From positions 43,341-107,340 of the forward strand of contig WGNA01000030.1 in the NCBI GenBank assembly GCA_016124755.1: a stretch of DNA of 64,000 nt. Reading direction: 5' to 3'. The translations under genes and the position numbers were made by a program. Shown in pieces: positions 7,879-16,553 of the stretch; position 1 is the first letter of the stretch, and every line of letters begins with the position of its first letter. Under the pieces are notes generated by a model. That model did no database searches and was not told the DNA's origin. It was given only the letters and a program-made list of their open reading frames with translations. The stretch is from Bacteroidota bacterium (GTDB taxonomy: Bacteria; Bacteroidota; Bacteroidia; NS11-12g; UBA9320).

Positions 7879-9852
7879 ATGCAGTTTAAAAAGTATCCAT
7901 ACCCCGACAGCATACTCAAACATCTTTATAAAGCACTTCTGAAACCCAGAATGATTGAAGAGAAAATGCTGATATTGTTGAGACAGGGGCAGATCGGCAA
8001 GTGGTTTAGCGGAATCGGACAAGAAGCAATTTCGGTAGGTGTTACGGAAGCTCTTGCAAGTCAGGATTACATTTTACCACTCCACAGAAATCTCGGTGTT
8101 TTCACTTCCCGCAATATGCCTTTTGAAAAATTATTTGCTCAATGGCAGGGAAAAGCTGAAGGATATACAAAGGGACGTGATCGCTCTTTTCATTTCGGCT
8201 CACCGGAAGACCATGTCATTGGAATGATTTCTCACCTCGGGGCAATGACCGGCGTGGCAGATGGTCTCGCACTCGCATCGAACCTGAAAAAATCGGGACA
8301 CATTGCCTGTGTATTCAGCGGGGAAGGTGGCACAAGTGAAGGAGATTTTCACGAAGCAATGAACCTCGCAGCCGTTTGGGATTTGCCGGTTCTGTTTGTG
8401 GTTGAGAACAACGGTTATGGTTTATCGACTCCCACATCCGAACAATTCCGGTGTGCGCATATTGCCGACAAAGGCAAAGGATATGGAATTCGATCTAAAA
8501 CGATTGATGGAAATAATGTGCTCACGGTTTTCAGTGAAGTTGACCGGCAGGCAAGAAAGATGCGTTCGAATCCCGCTCCGTTTCTTTTGGAATGTCAGAC
8601 CTTCCGGCGTCGGGGGCACGAAGAAGCCTCCGGAGTTAAATACGTTCCACCGGAACTGATTGCCGAGTGGGAGAAAAAAGATCCGATTGCGGTTTATGAA
8701 AAATTCCTTCTGTCCGAAGAAATCATTACTCAGGAAGAAATCGATGTAATGCGACAGGAAATCCGGGCTGAAATAGAAGATGGAGTTCATGCGGTTTTAA
8801 ACATGCCGGAAGTGGAAGCAGACACGCTTTCAGAACTAAAAGATGTTTACGCTCCTTTTGGTCAGGTTGAAGTTGCGGCCGGAAGCGATAAAAGTGAAAT
8901 GCGGTTAGTCGATGCCATTAGCGACGCATTAAAAGAGGGGTTTCGCAAATTTCCCGAAACTGTTCTGATGGGACAGGATGTGGCAGAATATGGCGGAGTA
9001 TTTAAAATAACCGAGGGCTTTCTCGAAGAATTTGGAAAAGACCGAATCCGAAACACACCTATTTGCGAATCGGCAGTTTTAGGTGCTGCCTTAGGTTTGA
9101 GCATTTCCGGAATTAAATCCGTTGTGGAAATGCAGTTCGCTGATTTCGTTACCTGCGGATTTAATCAGATCGTGAACAATCTGGCAAAGACGCATTATCG
9201 TTGGAACCAACAAGTAGATGTGGTTGTAAGAATGCCGACCGGAGCCGGAGTGCAAGCCGGGCCTTTTCATTCCCAAAGTACTGAAGCCTGGTTTTTTCAT
9301 GTACCGGGTTTGAAGATTGTTTATCCATCCAATCCTTTTGATGCGAAGGGTTTACTGCTTTCTGCATTAGAAGATCCGAACCCTGTTTTATTCTTCGAAC
9401 ACAAGAAATTATACCGCAGCATCACAGGCGATGTCCCATCCGGTTATTACAACCTGCCAATTGGAAAAGCTGTCTGGGTTGAGGAAGGTGACGATGTTAG
9501 TATTATTACCTATGGTCTGGGTGTTCATTGGGCTAAAGAAATCTGTTCATCAGAAAAGATAGATGCCGATATTGTTGATTTGCGCACCTTGTTGCCGTGG
9601 GATAAAGAAGCGGTTGAAACGAGTGTAAAAAAAACAGGAAGGGTTTTAATTCTGCATGAGGATACACACACCGGCGGTATAGGTGCAGAGATCGCTTCCT
9701 GGATTGCTGAGAATTGTTTTGAATTTTTAGATGCTCCCGTGATGCGTTGTTCCGGTCTCGATACACCGGTTCCTCTGGCAGAAAATCTCGAAGATAATTT
9801 TATGGCATCGGCCCGGCTAAACGAAACATTGAACAGACTCCTGGAGTTCTGA
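7879..9852 (+). CDS. Fused alpha/beta E1 component of a 2-oxoacid dehydrogenase
   Basis: A 657-residue thiamine-diphosphate enzyme that decarboxylates a 2-oxoacid and acylates the lipoyl group of an E2 partner. Residues 1-330 are the alpha part, with GMISHLGAMTGVADGLALA and a ThDP motif running from GEGG (148-151) to ENNGYG (176-181); the second base of the usual GDG is Glu here. Residues 345-657 are the beta part, with MGQDVAEYGGVFKITEG, SICE-type PICESAV and RMPTGAG. The two chains are fused, as in other Bacteroidota. Branched-chain oxoacid dehydrogenase is the most likely activity, but pyruvate is possible. No E2 or E3 gene is in the window. It converges on exbD with 3 nt between stops. 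Confidence 0.92.
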   Translation: MQFKKYPYPDSILKHLYKALLKPRMIEEKMLILLRQGQIGKWFSGIGQEAISVGVTEALASQDYILPLHRNLGVFTSRNMPFEKLFAQWQGKAEGYTKGRDRSFHFGSPEDHVIGMISHLGAMTGVADGLALASNLKKSGHIACVFSGEGGTSEGDFHEAMNLAAVWDLPVLFVVENNGYGLSTPTSEQFRCAHIADKGKGYGIRSKTIDGNNVLTVFSEVDRQARKMRSNPAPFLLECQTFRRRGHEEASGVKYVPPELIAEWEKKDPIAVYEKFLLSEEIITQEEIDVMRQEIRAEIEDGVHAVLNMPEVEADTLSELKDVYAPFGQVEVAAGSDKSEMRLVDAISDALKEGFRKFPETVLMGQDVAEYGGVFKITEGFLEEFGKDRIRNTPICESAVLGAALGLSISGIKSVVEMQFADFVTCGFNQIVNNLAKTHYRWNQQVDVVVRMPTGAGVQAGPFHSQSTEAWFFHVPGLKIVYPSNPFDAKGLLLSALEDPNPVLFFEHKKLYRSITGDVPSGYYNLPIGKAVWVEEGDDVSIITYGLGVHWAKEICSSEKIDADIVDLRTLLPWDKEAVETSVKKTGRVLILHEDTHTGGIGAEIASWIAENCFEFLDAPVMRCSGLDTPVPLAENLEDNFMASARLNETLNRLLEF

Positions 9853-9855
9853 TTC

Positions 9856-10332
9856 TCACATCGCTTCGGAAATACGCATCGGGTGCCGGGACACGATTTC
9901 CGATTTTTCGCCGACTCCTATCTGGCTGAATGTCTTCCCGAATTTTTCTTCTGCAAGCTCATCGTACCATAAATGATAGGCTCTTCGAACCTGATCGTAA
10001 AGCTGAACATAGGTATCGTAGTTGGCAGCTTCGTGTGTTTGCAGTTCAATATTGAGCTTATCGTAAGACCGAAGTTGATTGTGAATATAATTTTGAATCT
10101 CATCACCCATCCGGTAAATTTTTCCGTCGATTAAGAATTTATTTTCACCATTTAGCATCACATGCATTGTGTAAAGTGATGGTGTTCCGGATCTTCCTTC
10201 CGGTGGAAGTTGAGCGGGAATTCCTGCCTCATCGCGATTAATATTGGTTGTTACCATAAAAAATAACAATAACATAAAGGCGAGATCGGCGAGTGGGCCG
10301 CTTTCCTGTTTGATGGCTCTTCTGGTGTACAT
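9856..10332 (-). CDS. ExbD/TolR-family biopolymer transport protein
   Basis: A 158-residue protein with one N-terminal membrane helix (LADLAFMLLLFFMVTTNI, residues 13-30). The conserved Asp16 at the helix start is the proton-path residue of ExbD. The rest is periplasmic, with an unusual helical insertion (residues 95-135, rich in Tyr and Gln). ExbD normally works with ExbB to energise TonB or a motility motor, but no exbB or tonB lies next to it, so the partner is elsewhere. The ATG at 10332 is the only reasonable start. The 208 nt upstream, to the next gene, show no exact promoter box on the minus strand. Confidence 0.88.
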   Translation of the reverse strand: MYTRRAIKQESGPLADLAFMLLLFFMVTTNINRDEAGIPAQLPPEGRSGTPSLYTMHVMLNGENKFLIDGKIYRMGDEIQNYIHNQLRSYDKLNIELQTHEAANYDTYVQLYDQVRRAYHLWYDELAEEKFGKTFSQIGVGEKSEIVSRHPMRISEAM

Positions 10333-10503
10333 GGTATCGGGGTTTTGATTGTTACCCGAATGAGATCATAAAGTGATTGAGATCAAAACAGGAATTCACC
10401 AATTACCGGTTCTGATGAAGTAACGGAACATTGCTTTCGACTGTGAGTGAGAACAATGAGTTGTGGTAACAGAAGACTTAACCTTGAAGTTGACGTTAAA
10501 TTC

Positions 10504-10511
10504 TATTTTTG
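10504..10511 (+). promoter_or_regulatory. TAnnTTTG promoter box, lamin-tail protein
   Basis: TATTTTTG, exact, 29 nt ahead of the ATG at 10541. A TTG lies 17 nt upstream of the box, slightly closer than ideal. The box lies inside the longer open frame that begins at 10463, which excludes that start. Confidence 0.6.
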
Positions 10512-10540
10512 CCCGAAACGAACAACAAGTAGATACGACA

Positions 10541-12325
10541 ATGAAAAAGACATTACTCTCCCTGATCGGAGCAATGTTCATGGCAACGGGAGTTTTTGCC
10601 CAGTGCAATGAGCTCTTCTTCTCCGAGTACATCGAGGGAAGTGGCAACAACAAAGCCATTGAAATTTACAATCCTTCTTCCAGCGCCATCGACCTGAGCG
10701 CTTACAAAGTATTAATGATCACCAACGGCGGTTCATCAACAGCAGAACTTCAAATGAGCGGTATGATTCAACCGTATGATGTTTATGTAATTGCGAACAA
10801 TGCCGCCAACGCCAGAATTCTCGCAGTGAAAGATACCATGTTCGGATTCCCGAGTGTGGTAACTTTTAACGGTGATGATGCGGTTGCCTTATTAAAAGGT
10901 ACCGACACAATCGATTGTATAGGAGAAAGATGGAAAGATCCGGGAACTGAATGGACTGTAGGTTCCGGTTCTACCAAAGACCACTCACTCGTTAGAATGT
11001 CGAGCGTAAAAGGTGGTACTAAAGACTGGAATACAGCCCAAAATCAATGGGATGTTTACCCAATAGATACCATGATGTACCTCGGCTCTCACACCAGTGA
11101 TTGCTATGTTCCCGTAAAACCGGTAATCTCATTTGCGAAAGCATCCGTTTCCGTAAAAGAATCTGCCGGCACCTACGACATTGAAGTAATGATTCAATCA
11201 CCATCGTCTTCAATTGCGTCCTCTGCAACTATCAGCGCAACCGGTGGAACTGCCGTAAAAGGAACTGATTACAATGCTTCTATTCCGGGAACCGTGAGTT
11301 TTGCCGCCGGAAGTTCAACAAATGAAAAAGTAACGCTTACGCTAATTGACAACAGTACAGCTCAGGGAAGCAGAACACTCATTTTAACACTTTCTGCGCC
11401 TTCTGCCGGTGTTGATCTTGGTGCCGATTCCAGCATGATCATTACGATCACCGACGACGATTACAGAGTTTCCACCATTGCAGATGCGATTGTTAAAGAC
11501 GCCGATTTATATACATCTAACAAAGGAGAAAATGTAGAAGTTACCGGTATCGTTTACGGGCCAGACTATGATCCGAATGCTGGTATTTCCTTCTCTCTCG
11601 TTGATGCAACCGGAGCAGTAAACATCTTCAACTTTGTAGACGTTGGAACTTACCAGTCTATGGAAGGTGACAGCATCACAGTTCGCGGTCATGCTGATTT
11701 TTATAATGGTCTTGCTGAAATTTTTGCGGACAGCATTAAAAAACACTCTTCCGGAAATGCTTTGAAATCACCAAAAGTGGTTCAGAAGCCATCCGAAGAA
11801 ACCGAATCGGCACTCATTAAAGTAGAAAAAATCTGGATCGTTGATACCACTACTGTTTGGGCCTATAAAAACGTTATGGTTGCCAATGAAAAGGGAGATA
11901 CATTCATTGTTCGTATCGATGACGCATTAGTTGATGTTATCGGAACCAAAGTTTTGTACGACACAATGAACATTACCGGTATCGGAAATCAGTACGACAA
12001 CATCGCTCCTTATAATTCAGGATATCAGATTTTCCCAAGAGGTCTCAGTGATATTGAAAAATGGGAAGATAAAGGCGGGGTTGAGAACACAACTTTTACT
12101 TCGGTAATTTATCCGAACCCTACGAGCGGAATGGTGACTATCAATTCTAAAATGGCGATTGGAAGTATTAACGTTACCAATGTAGCCGGGCAAACCGTTC
12201 GCTCATTTGATGGCAACAAGTCATTAAATCAATCGGTTTCTCTTGAAGGTTTGAAAGGTGGTATTTACATCATTCAGATTTCATCCGGAGAGATGCAGTC
12301 TTTCTCAAGAATTGTAGTTCAATAA
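10541..12325 (+). CDS. T9SS type A cargo with lamin-tail and Calx-beta domains
   Basis: A 594-residue secreted protein. Signal peptide at residues 1-21 (MKKTLLSLIGAMFMATGVFA). Residues 23-135 are a lamin-tail domain (LFFSEYIEGSGNNKAIEIYN is its typical opening). Residues 195-305 form a Calx-beta domain ending MIITITDDD. A DUF5689/OB-like module follows at 310-490 (EVTGIVYGPD, MEGDSITVRGHADFY). The last 75 residues are a type A T9SS sorting domain: YPNPTSG, the strand INVTNVAGQTV, and closing GIYIIQISSGE. The protein should be exported across the outer membrane and anchored or released. It is likely adhesive or involved in DNA or calcium binding at the surface; no enzymatic residues were found. 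Confidence 0.88.
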   Translation: MKKTLLSLIGAMFMATGVFAQCNELFFSEYIEGSGNNKAIEIYNPSSSAIDLSAYKVLMITNGGSSTAELQMSGMIQPYDVYVIANNAANARILAVKDTMFGFPSVVTFNGDDAVALLKGTDTIDCIGERWKDPGTEWTVGSGSTKDHSLVRMSSVKGGTKDWNTAQNQWDVYPIDTMMYLGSHTSDCYVPVKPVISFAKASVSVKESAGTYDIEVMIQSPSSSIASSATISATGGTAVKGTDYNASIPGTVSFAAGSSTNEKVTLTLIDNSTAQGSRTLILTLSAPSAGVDLGADSSMIITITDDDYRVSTIADAIVKDADLYTSNKGENVEVTGIVYGPDYDPNAGISFSLVDATGAVNIFNFVDVGTYQSMEGDSITVRGHADFYNGLAEIFADSIKKHSSGNALKSPKVVQKPSEETESALIKVEKIWIVDTTTVWAYKNVMVANEKGDTFIVRIDDALVDVIGTKVLYDTMNITGIGNQYDNIAPYNSGYQIFPRGLSDIEKWEDKGGVENTTFTSVIYPNPTSGMVTINSKMAIGSINVTNVAGQTVRSFDGNKSLNQSVSLEGLKGGIYIIQISSGEMQSFSRIVVQ

Positions 12326-12346
12326 TTCGGGAAGTATAAAATTTAG

Positions 12347-12378
12347 AAAGCCGGCTCTTCGAAGAGCCGGCTTTTTTA
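12347..12378. terminator. Rho-independent terminator between convergent genes
   Basis: A perfect 28-nt palindrome, aaagccggctcttc followed by its complement (12347-12374), with a T run on the plus side. It ends the lamin-tail gene; the T run covers the stop codon of the GT2 gene on the other strand (12376-12378), so it probably serves both. Confidence 0.9.
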
Positions 12379-13449
12379 TTTCTTAATAAAATCAGGATTG
12401 GGCTTAGCATAGAGTTTTCTCCATGTGGGCAGTTTGTAAAACTCTTTTCGCTTTTTAACAAAAAACTGCCACACGATGCTTACATCAAGCCAACCAACCA
12501 GATCCCGGGTTCTTTTTTTAACCAGAATTTCCCGGCGCTTCTGATTCCAGTAACGAATATTCCGGTAAAAATCGAAGTGCGCACGGGCAATCGCCCAACA
12601 ATGAGAGAACTTCCCCTCGGAAACATATTTTAATCCGGCAACCCCGTCGAGTATTAGTCTTACAAAAAGAATCCAGGGAATATCCTTGCGGTGCAGATTC
12701 TTATATAAAAGCGCAATGTTGTTTCGGAAGTTTAAGAAGGTTTTTCGGCTGCTTTGTGCGGAAAGAGTTCCACCACCGATATGATAGACTTTCGCATCCG
12801 GACAAATCCAGACTTCTCTTCCGATGTTTTGCAATCTCCAGCACAGATCAATTTCTTCCATGTGCGCAAAGAAGTGATCGTCGAACCCACCAGCCTCTCT
12901 GAAATCATTACTTCTGATGAGCATCGCCGCACCTGTGGCCCAGAAAATTTGTTTGGGCTCATTGTAAATACTCAGATCAATTTCACACCGGTCGAAAATT
13001 CTGCCCTGGCAAAACGGATAACCGAATTTATCCATAAAACCTCCCGCAGCCCCGGCATATTCAAACCGGATGTATTCTTCGATCTGCATTATTTTCGGTT
13101 GTACTGCTGCGACATTCGGGTTCGCCAACATAATATCGATCATCGGGGTAATCCAGTATAAGTCTATCTTAACATCGCTGTTTAACAGAATCCAGTATTC
13201 TCCGTCTACCTGTTCCAGCGCTTTGTTATAACCACCCGCAAAACCATAATTCTTGTCGAGTTCAATCAGTTTAATAGTGGGATGATAACTCCTCACATAT
13301 TCTGCACTGCCGTCGGTTGAGCCGTTGTCGGCCACCACCACCTTAAAATCGGCATACATAGAAGATTTAACACGTGACAGAAATCGCTTTAACAGATCAA
13401 TAGTGTTGTAGTTAAGAATTACGATTACGACCTGTGGATCCTGTGTCAT
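12376..13449 (-). CDS. Family 2 glycosyltransferase (rhamnosyltransferase type)
   Basis: A 357-residue inverting glycosyltransferase with a GT-A fold. The N-terminus (VVIVILNYNTIDLL), the nucleotide-binding VVVADNGSTDGS (residues 38-48), NYGFAGGYNKAL (67-78) and the DXD-equivalent LLNSDVKID (88-96) are clear. FFAHMEEIDLCWRL around residue 190 is the acceptor-side ED motif. The C-terminal part has basic and aromatic patches that may contact the membrane. It transfers a sugar, probably from a dTDP- or UDP-donor, to a surface glycan. It stands alone, not in a polysaccharide cluster. The ATG is 4 nt behind a promoter box (13454-13461). Confidence 0.92.
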   Translation of the reverse strand: MTQDPQVVIVILNYNTIDLLKRFLSRVKSSMYADFKVVVADNGSTDGSAEYVRSYHPTIKLIELDKNYGFAGGYNKALEQVDGEYWILLNSDVKIDLYWITPMIDIMLANPNVAAVQPKIMQIEEYIRFEYAGAAGGFMDKFGYPFCQGRIFDRCEIDLSIYNEPKQIFWATGAAMLIRSNDFREAGGFDDHFFAHMEEIDLCWRLQNIGREVWICPDAKVYHIGGGTLSAQSSRKTFLNFRNNIALLYKNLHRKDIPWILFVRLILDGVAGLKYVSEGKFSHCWAIARAHFDFYRNIRYWNQKRREILVKKRTRDLVGWLDVSIVWQFFVKKRKEFYKLPTWRKLYAKPNPDFIKK

Positions 13450-13453
13450 CGGG

Positions 13454-13461
13454 CAAAAGTA
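13454..13461 (-). promoter_or_regulatory. TAnnTTTG promoter box, GT2 gene
   Basis: The minus strand reads TACTTTTG followed by CCCG and then ATG (13449). A box this close puts the transcription start at or next to the A of the start codon, so a leaderless mRNA is predicted. Confidence 0.6.
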
Positions 13462-13495
13462 AGTGGTTTGAATATGCTGGTACCGATATTAGTAA

Positions 13496-13503
13496 TAGCT
13501 TTG
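13496..13503 (+). promoter_or_regulatory. TAnnTTTG promoter box, RRM protein
   Basis: TAGCTTTG, exact, 16 nt ahead of the ATG at 13520. It is divergent from the GT2 promoter 35 nt away. Confidence 0.6.
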
Positions 13504-13519
13504 GAGCCGAAGATACATT

Positions 13520-13780
13520 ATGAATCTTGTAGTTAAGAACCTGTCCGACTCAGTAAACGCTTATTATCTTGAGATTTTATTCACCAAATACGGTGAAGTT
13601 GTTTCCACAAAAGTTCTGTACGACCGTCATACCGGAGAACACAAGGGAATGGGATTCGTTGAAATGACCAAAGACGACGAAGCTCAAACCGCGATGGAAG
13701 AATTGAATGGGAAAGAAATAGGCGGAAAAGCGATTGTCGTAGAAAAAGCCAAACCCCGAAAAGTCAATATCTGGGGCTAA
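13520..13780 (+). CDS. Single-RRM RNA-binding protein
   Basis: An 86-residue protein consisting of one RNA recognition motif. RNP2 is LVVKNL (residues 3-8) and RNP1 is KGMGFVEM (42-49). The beta-alpha-beta-beta-alpha-beta order is complete, and a short basic tail (KAKPRKVNIWG) ends the chain. Such stand-alone RRM proteins occur in Bacteroidota and cyanobacteria; binding to RNA is expected, the target is unknown. Position 2 of RNP1 is Gly rather than an aromatic, but Phe46 is kept. The stop codon overlaps the stop codon of rlmD on the opposite strand. Confidence 0.93.
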   Translation: MNLVVKNLSDSVNAYYLEILFTKYGEVVSTKVLYDRHTGEHKGMGFVEMTKDDEAQTAMEELNGKEIGGKAIVVEKAKPRKVNIWG

Positions 13781-15189
13781 ACTCCGGCTTTTCTGTCGAG
13801 CCGCGCCACATTTTCCACGTGGTGAGTATGTGGAAACATATCAACCGGTTGAACCGCTGAGACCGAATAAAACTCCCGCATCATATCGAGATCCCGGGCT
13901 TGCGTTGCCGGGTTGCAACTCACATAAATTACAACGGGTACTCCGGATCTGTTGATCTGATCCACCACATCCGGATGCATGCCCGCTCTTGGGGGATCGG
14001 TTATAATTACATCGGCTTTACCATGTTGCTGAATGAAGTCTTCGTTAAAAATATCCTTCATGTCGCCAACTGCAAATTCAACATTAGAAACACCATTGTT
14101 CACCGCATTTTCATTGGCATCGTCAACTGCCTGCTGCACGGCTTCAATCCCGACAACCTTTGCCGCTTTTCGGGCTGCCAAAAGAGAAATGGTTCCGGTT
14201 CCGCAGTACAAATCGTACACACATTCGCTTCCATTCAGAGATGCCATTTTTAATGCTGTCTCATATAAAACTTCGGCCTGTGCAGGGTTTGTCTGAAAAA
14301 AAGATTTCGGACGAATTCTGAATTTTAGTCCGCTTAGTTCTTCGTGTAAAAATGGTTCACCGGCAAACAACTGAATATCCAGATCGTAAATGCTGTCGTT
14401 GACTTTCGGATTGATGGAATACACCAGACAGGTTATCTGAGGGAACTGATCGGCAAGGGCCCGCAGGTATTTTTTATTGAATTCATCTTCTTTGTAAAAC
14501 ACCATCAAAACCATCCACTCACCTTTTCGGTTGTTTCGGAGCATGATGTTTCTTACCAGACCCTCCTTGTTTTTCAGATCAAAAAAAGGAACACCGGCCT
14601 TCTCACAAAACTCGTAGGTGAAATTCCGGATGTCGTTTGAAAGATCATCCTGCAACCAACATTTATTTATGTGAATAATCTTGTCGAATCGCTTGGGAAT
14701 ATGAAAACCCAAACCGTTTCGGGTTATAAAATCTTCGCTATCTATTAAACTTTTCTCAAGCCATCGGTTATTACTGAAGGTGTATTCAAGTTTATTACGA
14801 TAGTGCGTCGTCTTTTCACTTCCCAAAATTTCCGGAATTGTCGGAAATTCGAGTTTGCCAATTCTTATAAATGCATCTTTAACCTGTTGCGTTTTATATT
14901 GAAGTTGTGCTTCATACGAAAGATGCTGCCATTTGCAACCGCCGCACAAACCATAATGTTCGCAAAAAGGAGTAGTTCTCTGAGGTGAGGCTTCGTGAAT
15001 TTTTGTGATTTCTGCGTACAGAAACTTTTTCTTTTTGCCGGTGATTTTTAAATCGACCAGATCGCCCGGTGCTGCCTGTTGAACAAAAACAACCTGACCA
15101 TCGATGTATGCGATACAAACTCCCTCAGCCCCGGCACTCTTAATTAATACATTCTCATGTATTTCACCAAAACGGCGATTTCTCCCCAT
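13777..15189 (-). CDS. rlmD: 23S rRNA (uracil-C5)-methyltransferase, RlmD type
   Basis: A 470-residue SAM-dependent methyltransferase of the RumA/TrmA group, which methylates a uridine in 23S rRNA. An N-terminal TRAM domain (residues 5-62) is followed by iron-sulfur cluster ligands Cys76, Cys82, Cys85 (CEHYGLCGGC) and Cys177. The SAM site is VYDLYCGTGTISLLAA, the catalytic motif is TDPPRAG, and the nucleophile is Cys425 in YVSCNPAT. All key residues are present. RlmD versus a related RlmC/TrmA-like specificity rests on similarity only. It ends 4 bp into the RRM gene, tail to tail. Confidence 0.92.
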   Translation of the reverse strand: MGRNRRFGEIHENVLIKSAGAEGVCIAYIDGQVVFVQQAAPGDLVDLKITGKKKKFLYAEITKIHEASPQRTTPFCEHYGLCGGCKWQHLSYEAQLQYKTQQVKDAFIRIGKLEFPTIPEILGSEKTTHYRNKLEYTFSNNRWLEKSLIDSEDFITRNGLGFHIPKRFDKIIHINKCWLQDDLSNDIRNFTYEFCEKAGVPFFDLKNKEGLVRNIMLRNNRKGEWMVLMVFYKEDEFNKKYLRALADQFPQITCLVYSINPKVNDSIYDLDIQLFAGEPFLHEELSGLKFRIRPKSFFQTNPAQAEVLYETALKMASLNGSECVYDLYCGTGTISLLAARKAAKVVGIEAVQQAVDDANENAVNNGVSNVEFAVGDMKDIFNEDFIQQHGKADVIITDPPRAGMHPDVVDQINRSGVPVVIYVSCNPATQARDLDMMREFYSVSAVQPVDMFPHTHHVENVARLDRKAGV

Positions 15190-15219
15190 AAACAGAATTA
15201 ATTGGGGGCGAAATTAATT

Positions 15220-15714
15220 TCAGGGATTTGAACTTTTGGGACTTGCTGTTTCATTTTGCAAGGCAATCATCTGATCAAGAACCTGTGCAAACTGAACACT
15301 GTCCATATAACCCGGATACTGATACATTACATTTTTAGCCGGAACATAGAAAAAGGTGGTTGGATAACCCGAAGATCTGCCCTGACTTAATGCACCCAAT
15401 AATGCTCTGCCGGAAATTGTAGTATCCCCGACATTGTATGTATCCGAGAGTTCCGGATTAAATTTAATAGGAACAAAATATTTTTCAATTCTTTCCTGAA
15501 TTCCTGCACTCATATAAGTGGTTGCATCCATTTTTTTACACCAACCACACCAGGCAGTGTACGTATCGATCAGTGCAATTTTACCTTCCTTAGAAGCCCG
15601 GGCAAAACCATCGTTCCAATGAACCCAATTTACCTCTGCTGTCTGCCGGGATTCTGTAAATGAAACCGTGAGCAGAAGTAGTAAAACAGGAACCAGTTTA
15701 ATTAATTTAATCAT
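15220..15714 (-). CDS. Exported thioredoxin-fold protein
   Basis: A 164-residue protein. A signal peptide covers residues 1-22 (MIKLIKLVPVLLLLLTVSF). The thioredoxin fold carries a CGWC active site (Cys56, Cys59) in DTYTAWCGWCKKMD and a cis-proline loop SSGYPTTFFY. It belongs to the thioredoxin_7/DUF255-like group and is probably a periplasmic reductase or thiol exchange protein. The gap to rlmD is 30 nt, so the two may be co-transcribed. Confidence 0.9.
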   Translation of the reverse strand: MIKLIKLVPVLLLLLTVSFTESRQTAEVNWVHWNDGFARASKEGKIALIDTYTAWCGWCKKMDATTYMSAGIQERIEKYFVPIKFNPELSDTYNVGDTTISGRALLGALSQGRSSGYPTTFFYVPAKNVMYQYPGYMDSVQFAQVLDQMIALQNETASPKSSNP

Positions 15715-15747
15715 GTTGAGTTTTTGCCTTAATGCTGTGTACCGACA

Positions 15748-15755
15748 CGAAGTTA
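15748..15755 (-). promoter_or_regulatory. Possible promoter box (TAnnTTCG variant), thioredoxin gene
   Basis: The minus strand reads TAACTTCG, one base off the TAnnTTTG consensus, 33 nt ahead of the ATG at 15714. The rest of the 176-nt divergent region to the next gene holds no exact box. Confidence 0.35.
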
Positions 15756-15890
15756 TAATTTCTATAAGCGCAATCGACGATGCCTTCTTTTTTTGGACGA
15801 AGGAATGGCATTCTCCGTTGCTTCACCGATCGTTTTCTTTTTGTCTCAATTGAGTATACACAACCATTAATCAACCGGAAAGTTTGAATA

Positions 15891-16514
15891 TTGCCGCAAG
15901 GAACCAAAGTGGACGAGCCAAACAAGTTTAAACTGGAAGGAGAGATTCTTACTCAAAGAGAATCGACTTACGAAAAAGATGAATTAAAAAGGCAACTGAG
16001 AAACCGTAACATCACTCTCATTACAGGAAGTGTTCTGTTACTAATCTCATTTGTTACTGTCGGTTTTTTGTTTTTCAGGTTATCGGAACAGGGAAAACAA
16101 ATTCAGCAACTGGAGGTTTTGCAAATGAAAGCCGACAGTCTCGGCCGAAAACTAAAGTTGAGCAAACAACACAACGATAGTCTGGAGCTGAGAAATGCCA
16201 TGATGCAGCATCAGAACGATTTGCTCGCGGAAAATAGCCAGATGGCAGATGGAATTTTCTTCGATGTAATGATCGGAGGTTTTGAAGATTTTAATCTCGA
16301 CGCTTACATGCGGGAACTTTCAGAGATTAGAAACGAAGAGTATAATGGTGAAGCAATGGTCGTGATCGGGAGATTCCGGTCTTTCAAAAAAGCCCTGCTT
16401 TACGAAAATGATTTAAAAACAATAGGTTTAAAAAATGTGAAACTGGTCGGCAGAATCGATGGAAAACTGGTTCCGTACAAGGTCGCTCACGAAGCCCTGA
16501 GCAATCAAAAATAA
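15891..16514 (+). CDS. Membrane-anchored coiled-coil protein with SPOR-like C-terminus
   Basis: A 207-residue protein with a cytosolic N-terminus rich in Lys and Glu, one membrane helix (residues 41-63, ITLITGSVLLLISFVTVGFLF), a coiled coil (66-120) and a C-terminal domain (125-200) resembling a SPOR fold (VVIGRFRSFKKALLYENDL, IGLKNVKLVGRIDGKLVPY). SPOR domains bind denuded peptidoglycan at division sites, so a role in the cell wall is possible. The frame begins with TTG at 15891; a GTG at 15909 (VDEPNKFK) is an equally good start and has an AAGGA sequence about 9 nt upstream. The assignment is by visible pattern only. Confidence 0.75.
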   Translation: MPQGTKVDEPNKFKLEGEILTQRESTYEKDELKRQLRNRNITLITGSVLLLISFVTVGFLFFRLSEQGKQIQQLEVLQMKADSLGRKLKLSKQHNDSLELRNAMMQHQNDLLAENSQMADGIFFDVMIGGFEDFNLDAYMRELSEIRNEEYNGEAMVVIGRFRSFKKALLYENDLKTIGLKNVKLVGRIDGKLVPYKVAHEALSNQK

Positions 16515-16519
16515 TTGGA

Positions 16520-16527
16520 TATCTTTA
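16520..16527 (+). promoter_or_regulatory. Possible promoter box, DUF4175 gene
   Basis: TATCTTTA, one mismatch to TAnnTTTG, 26 nt ahead of the ATG at 16554. Confidence 0.35.
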
Positions 16528-16553
16528 CCCGTTGACCCTGCAACACAAGCCCC

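Noticed and set aside
10333..10540. A small gene or RNA between exbD and the lamin-tail gene
   Set aside because: No conserved fold or open frame of interest is visible beyond the promoter box of the downstream gene.
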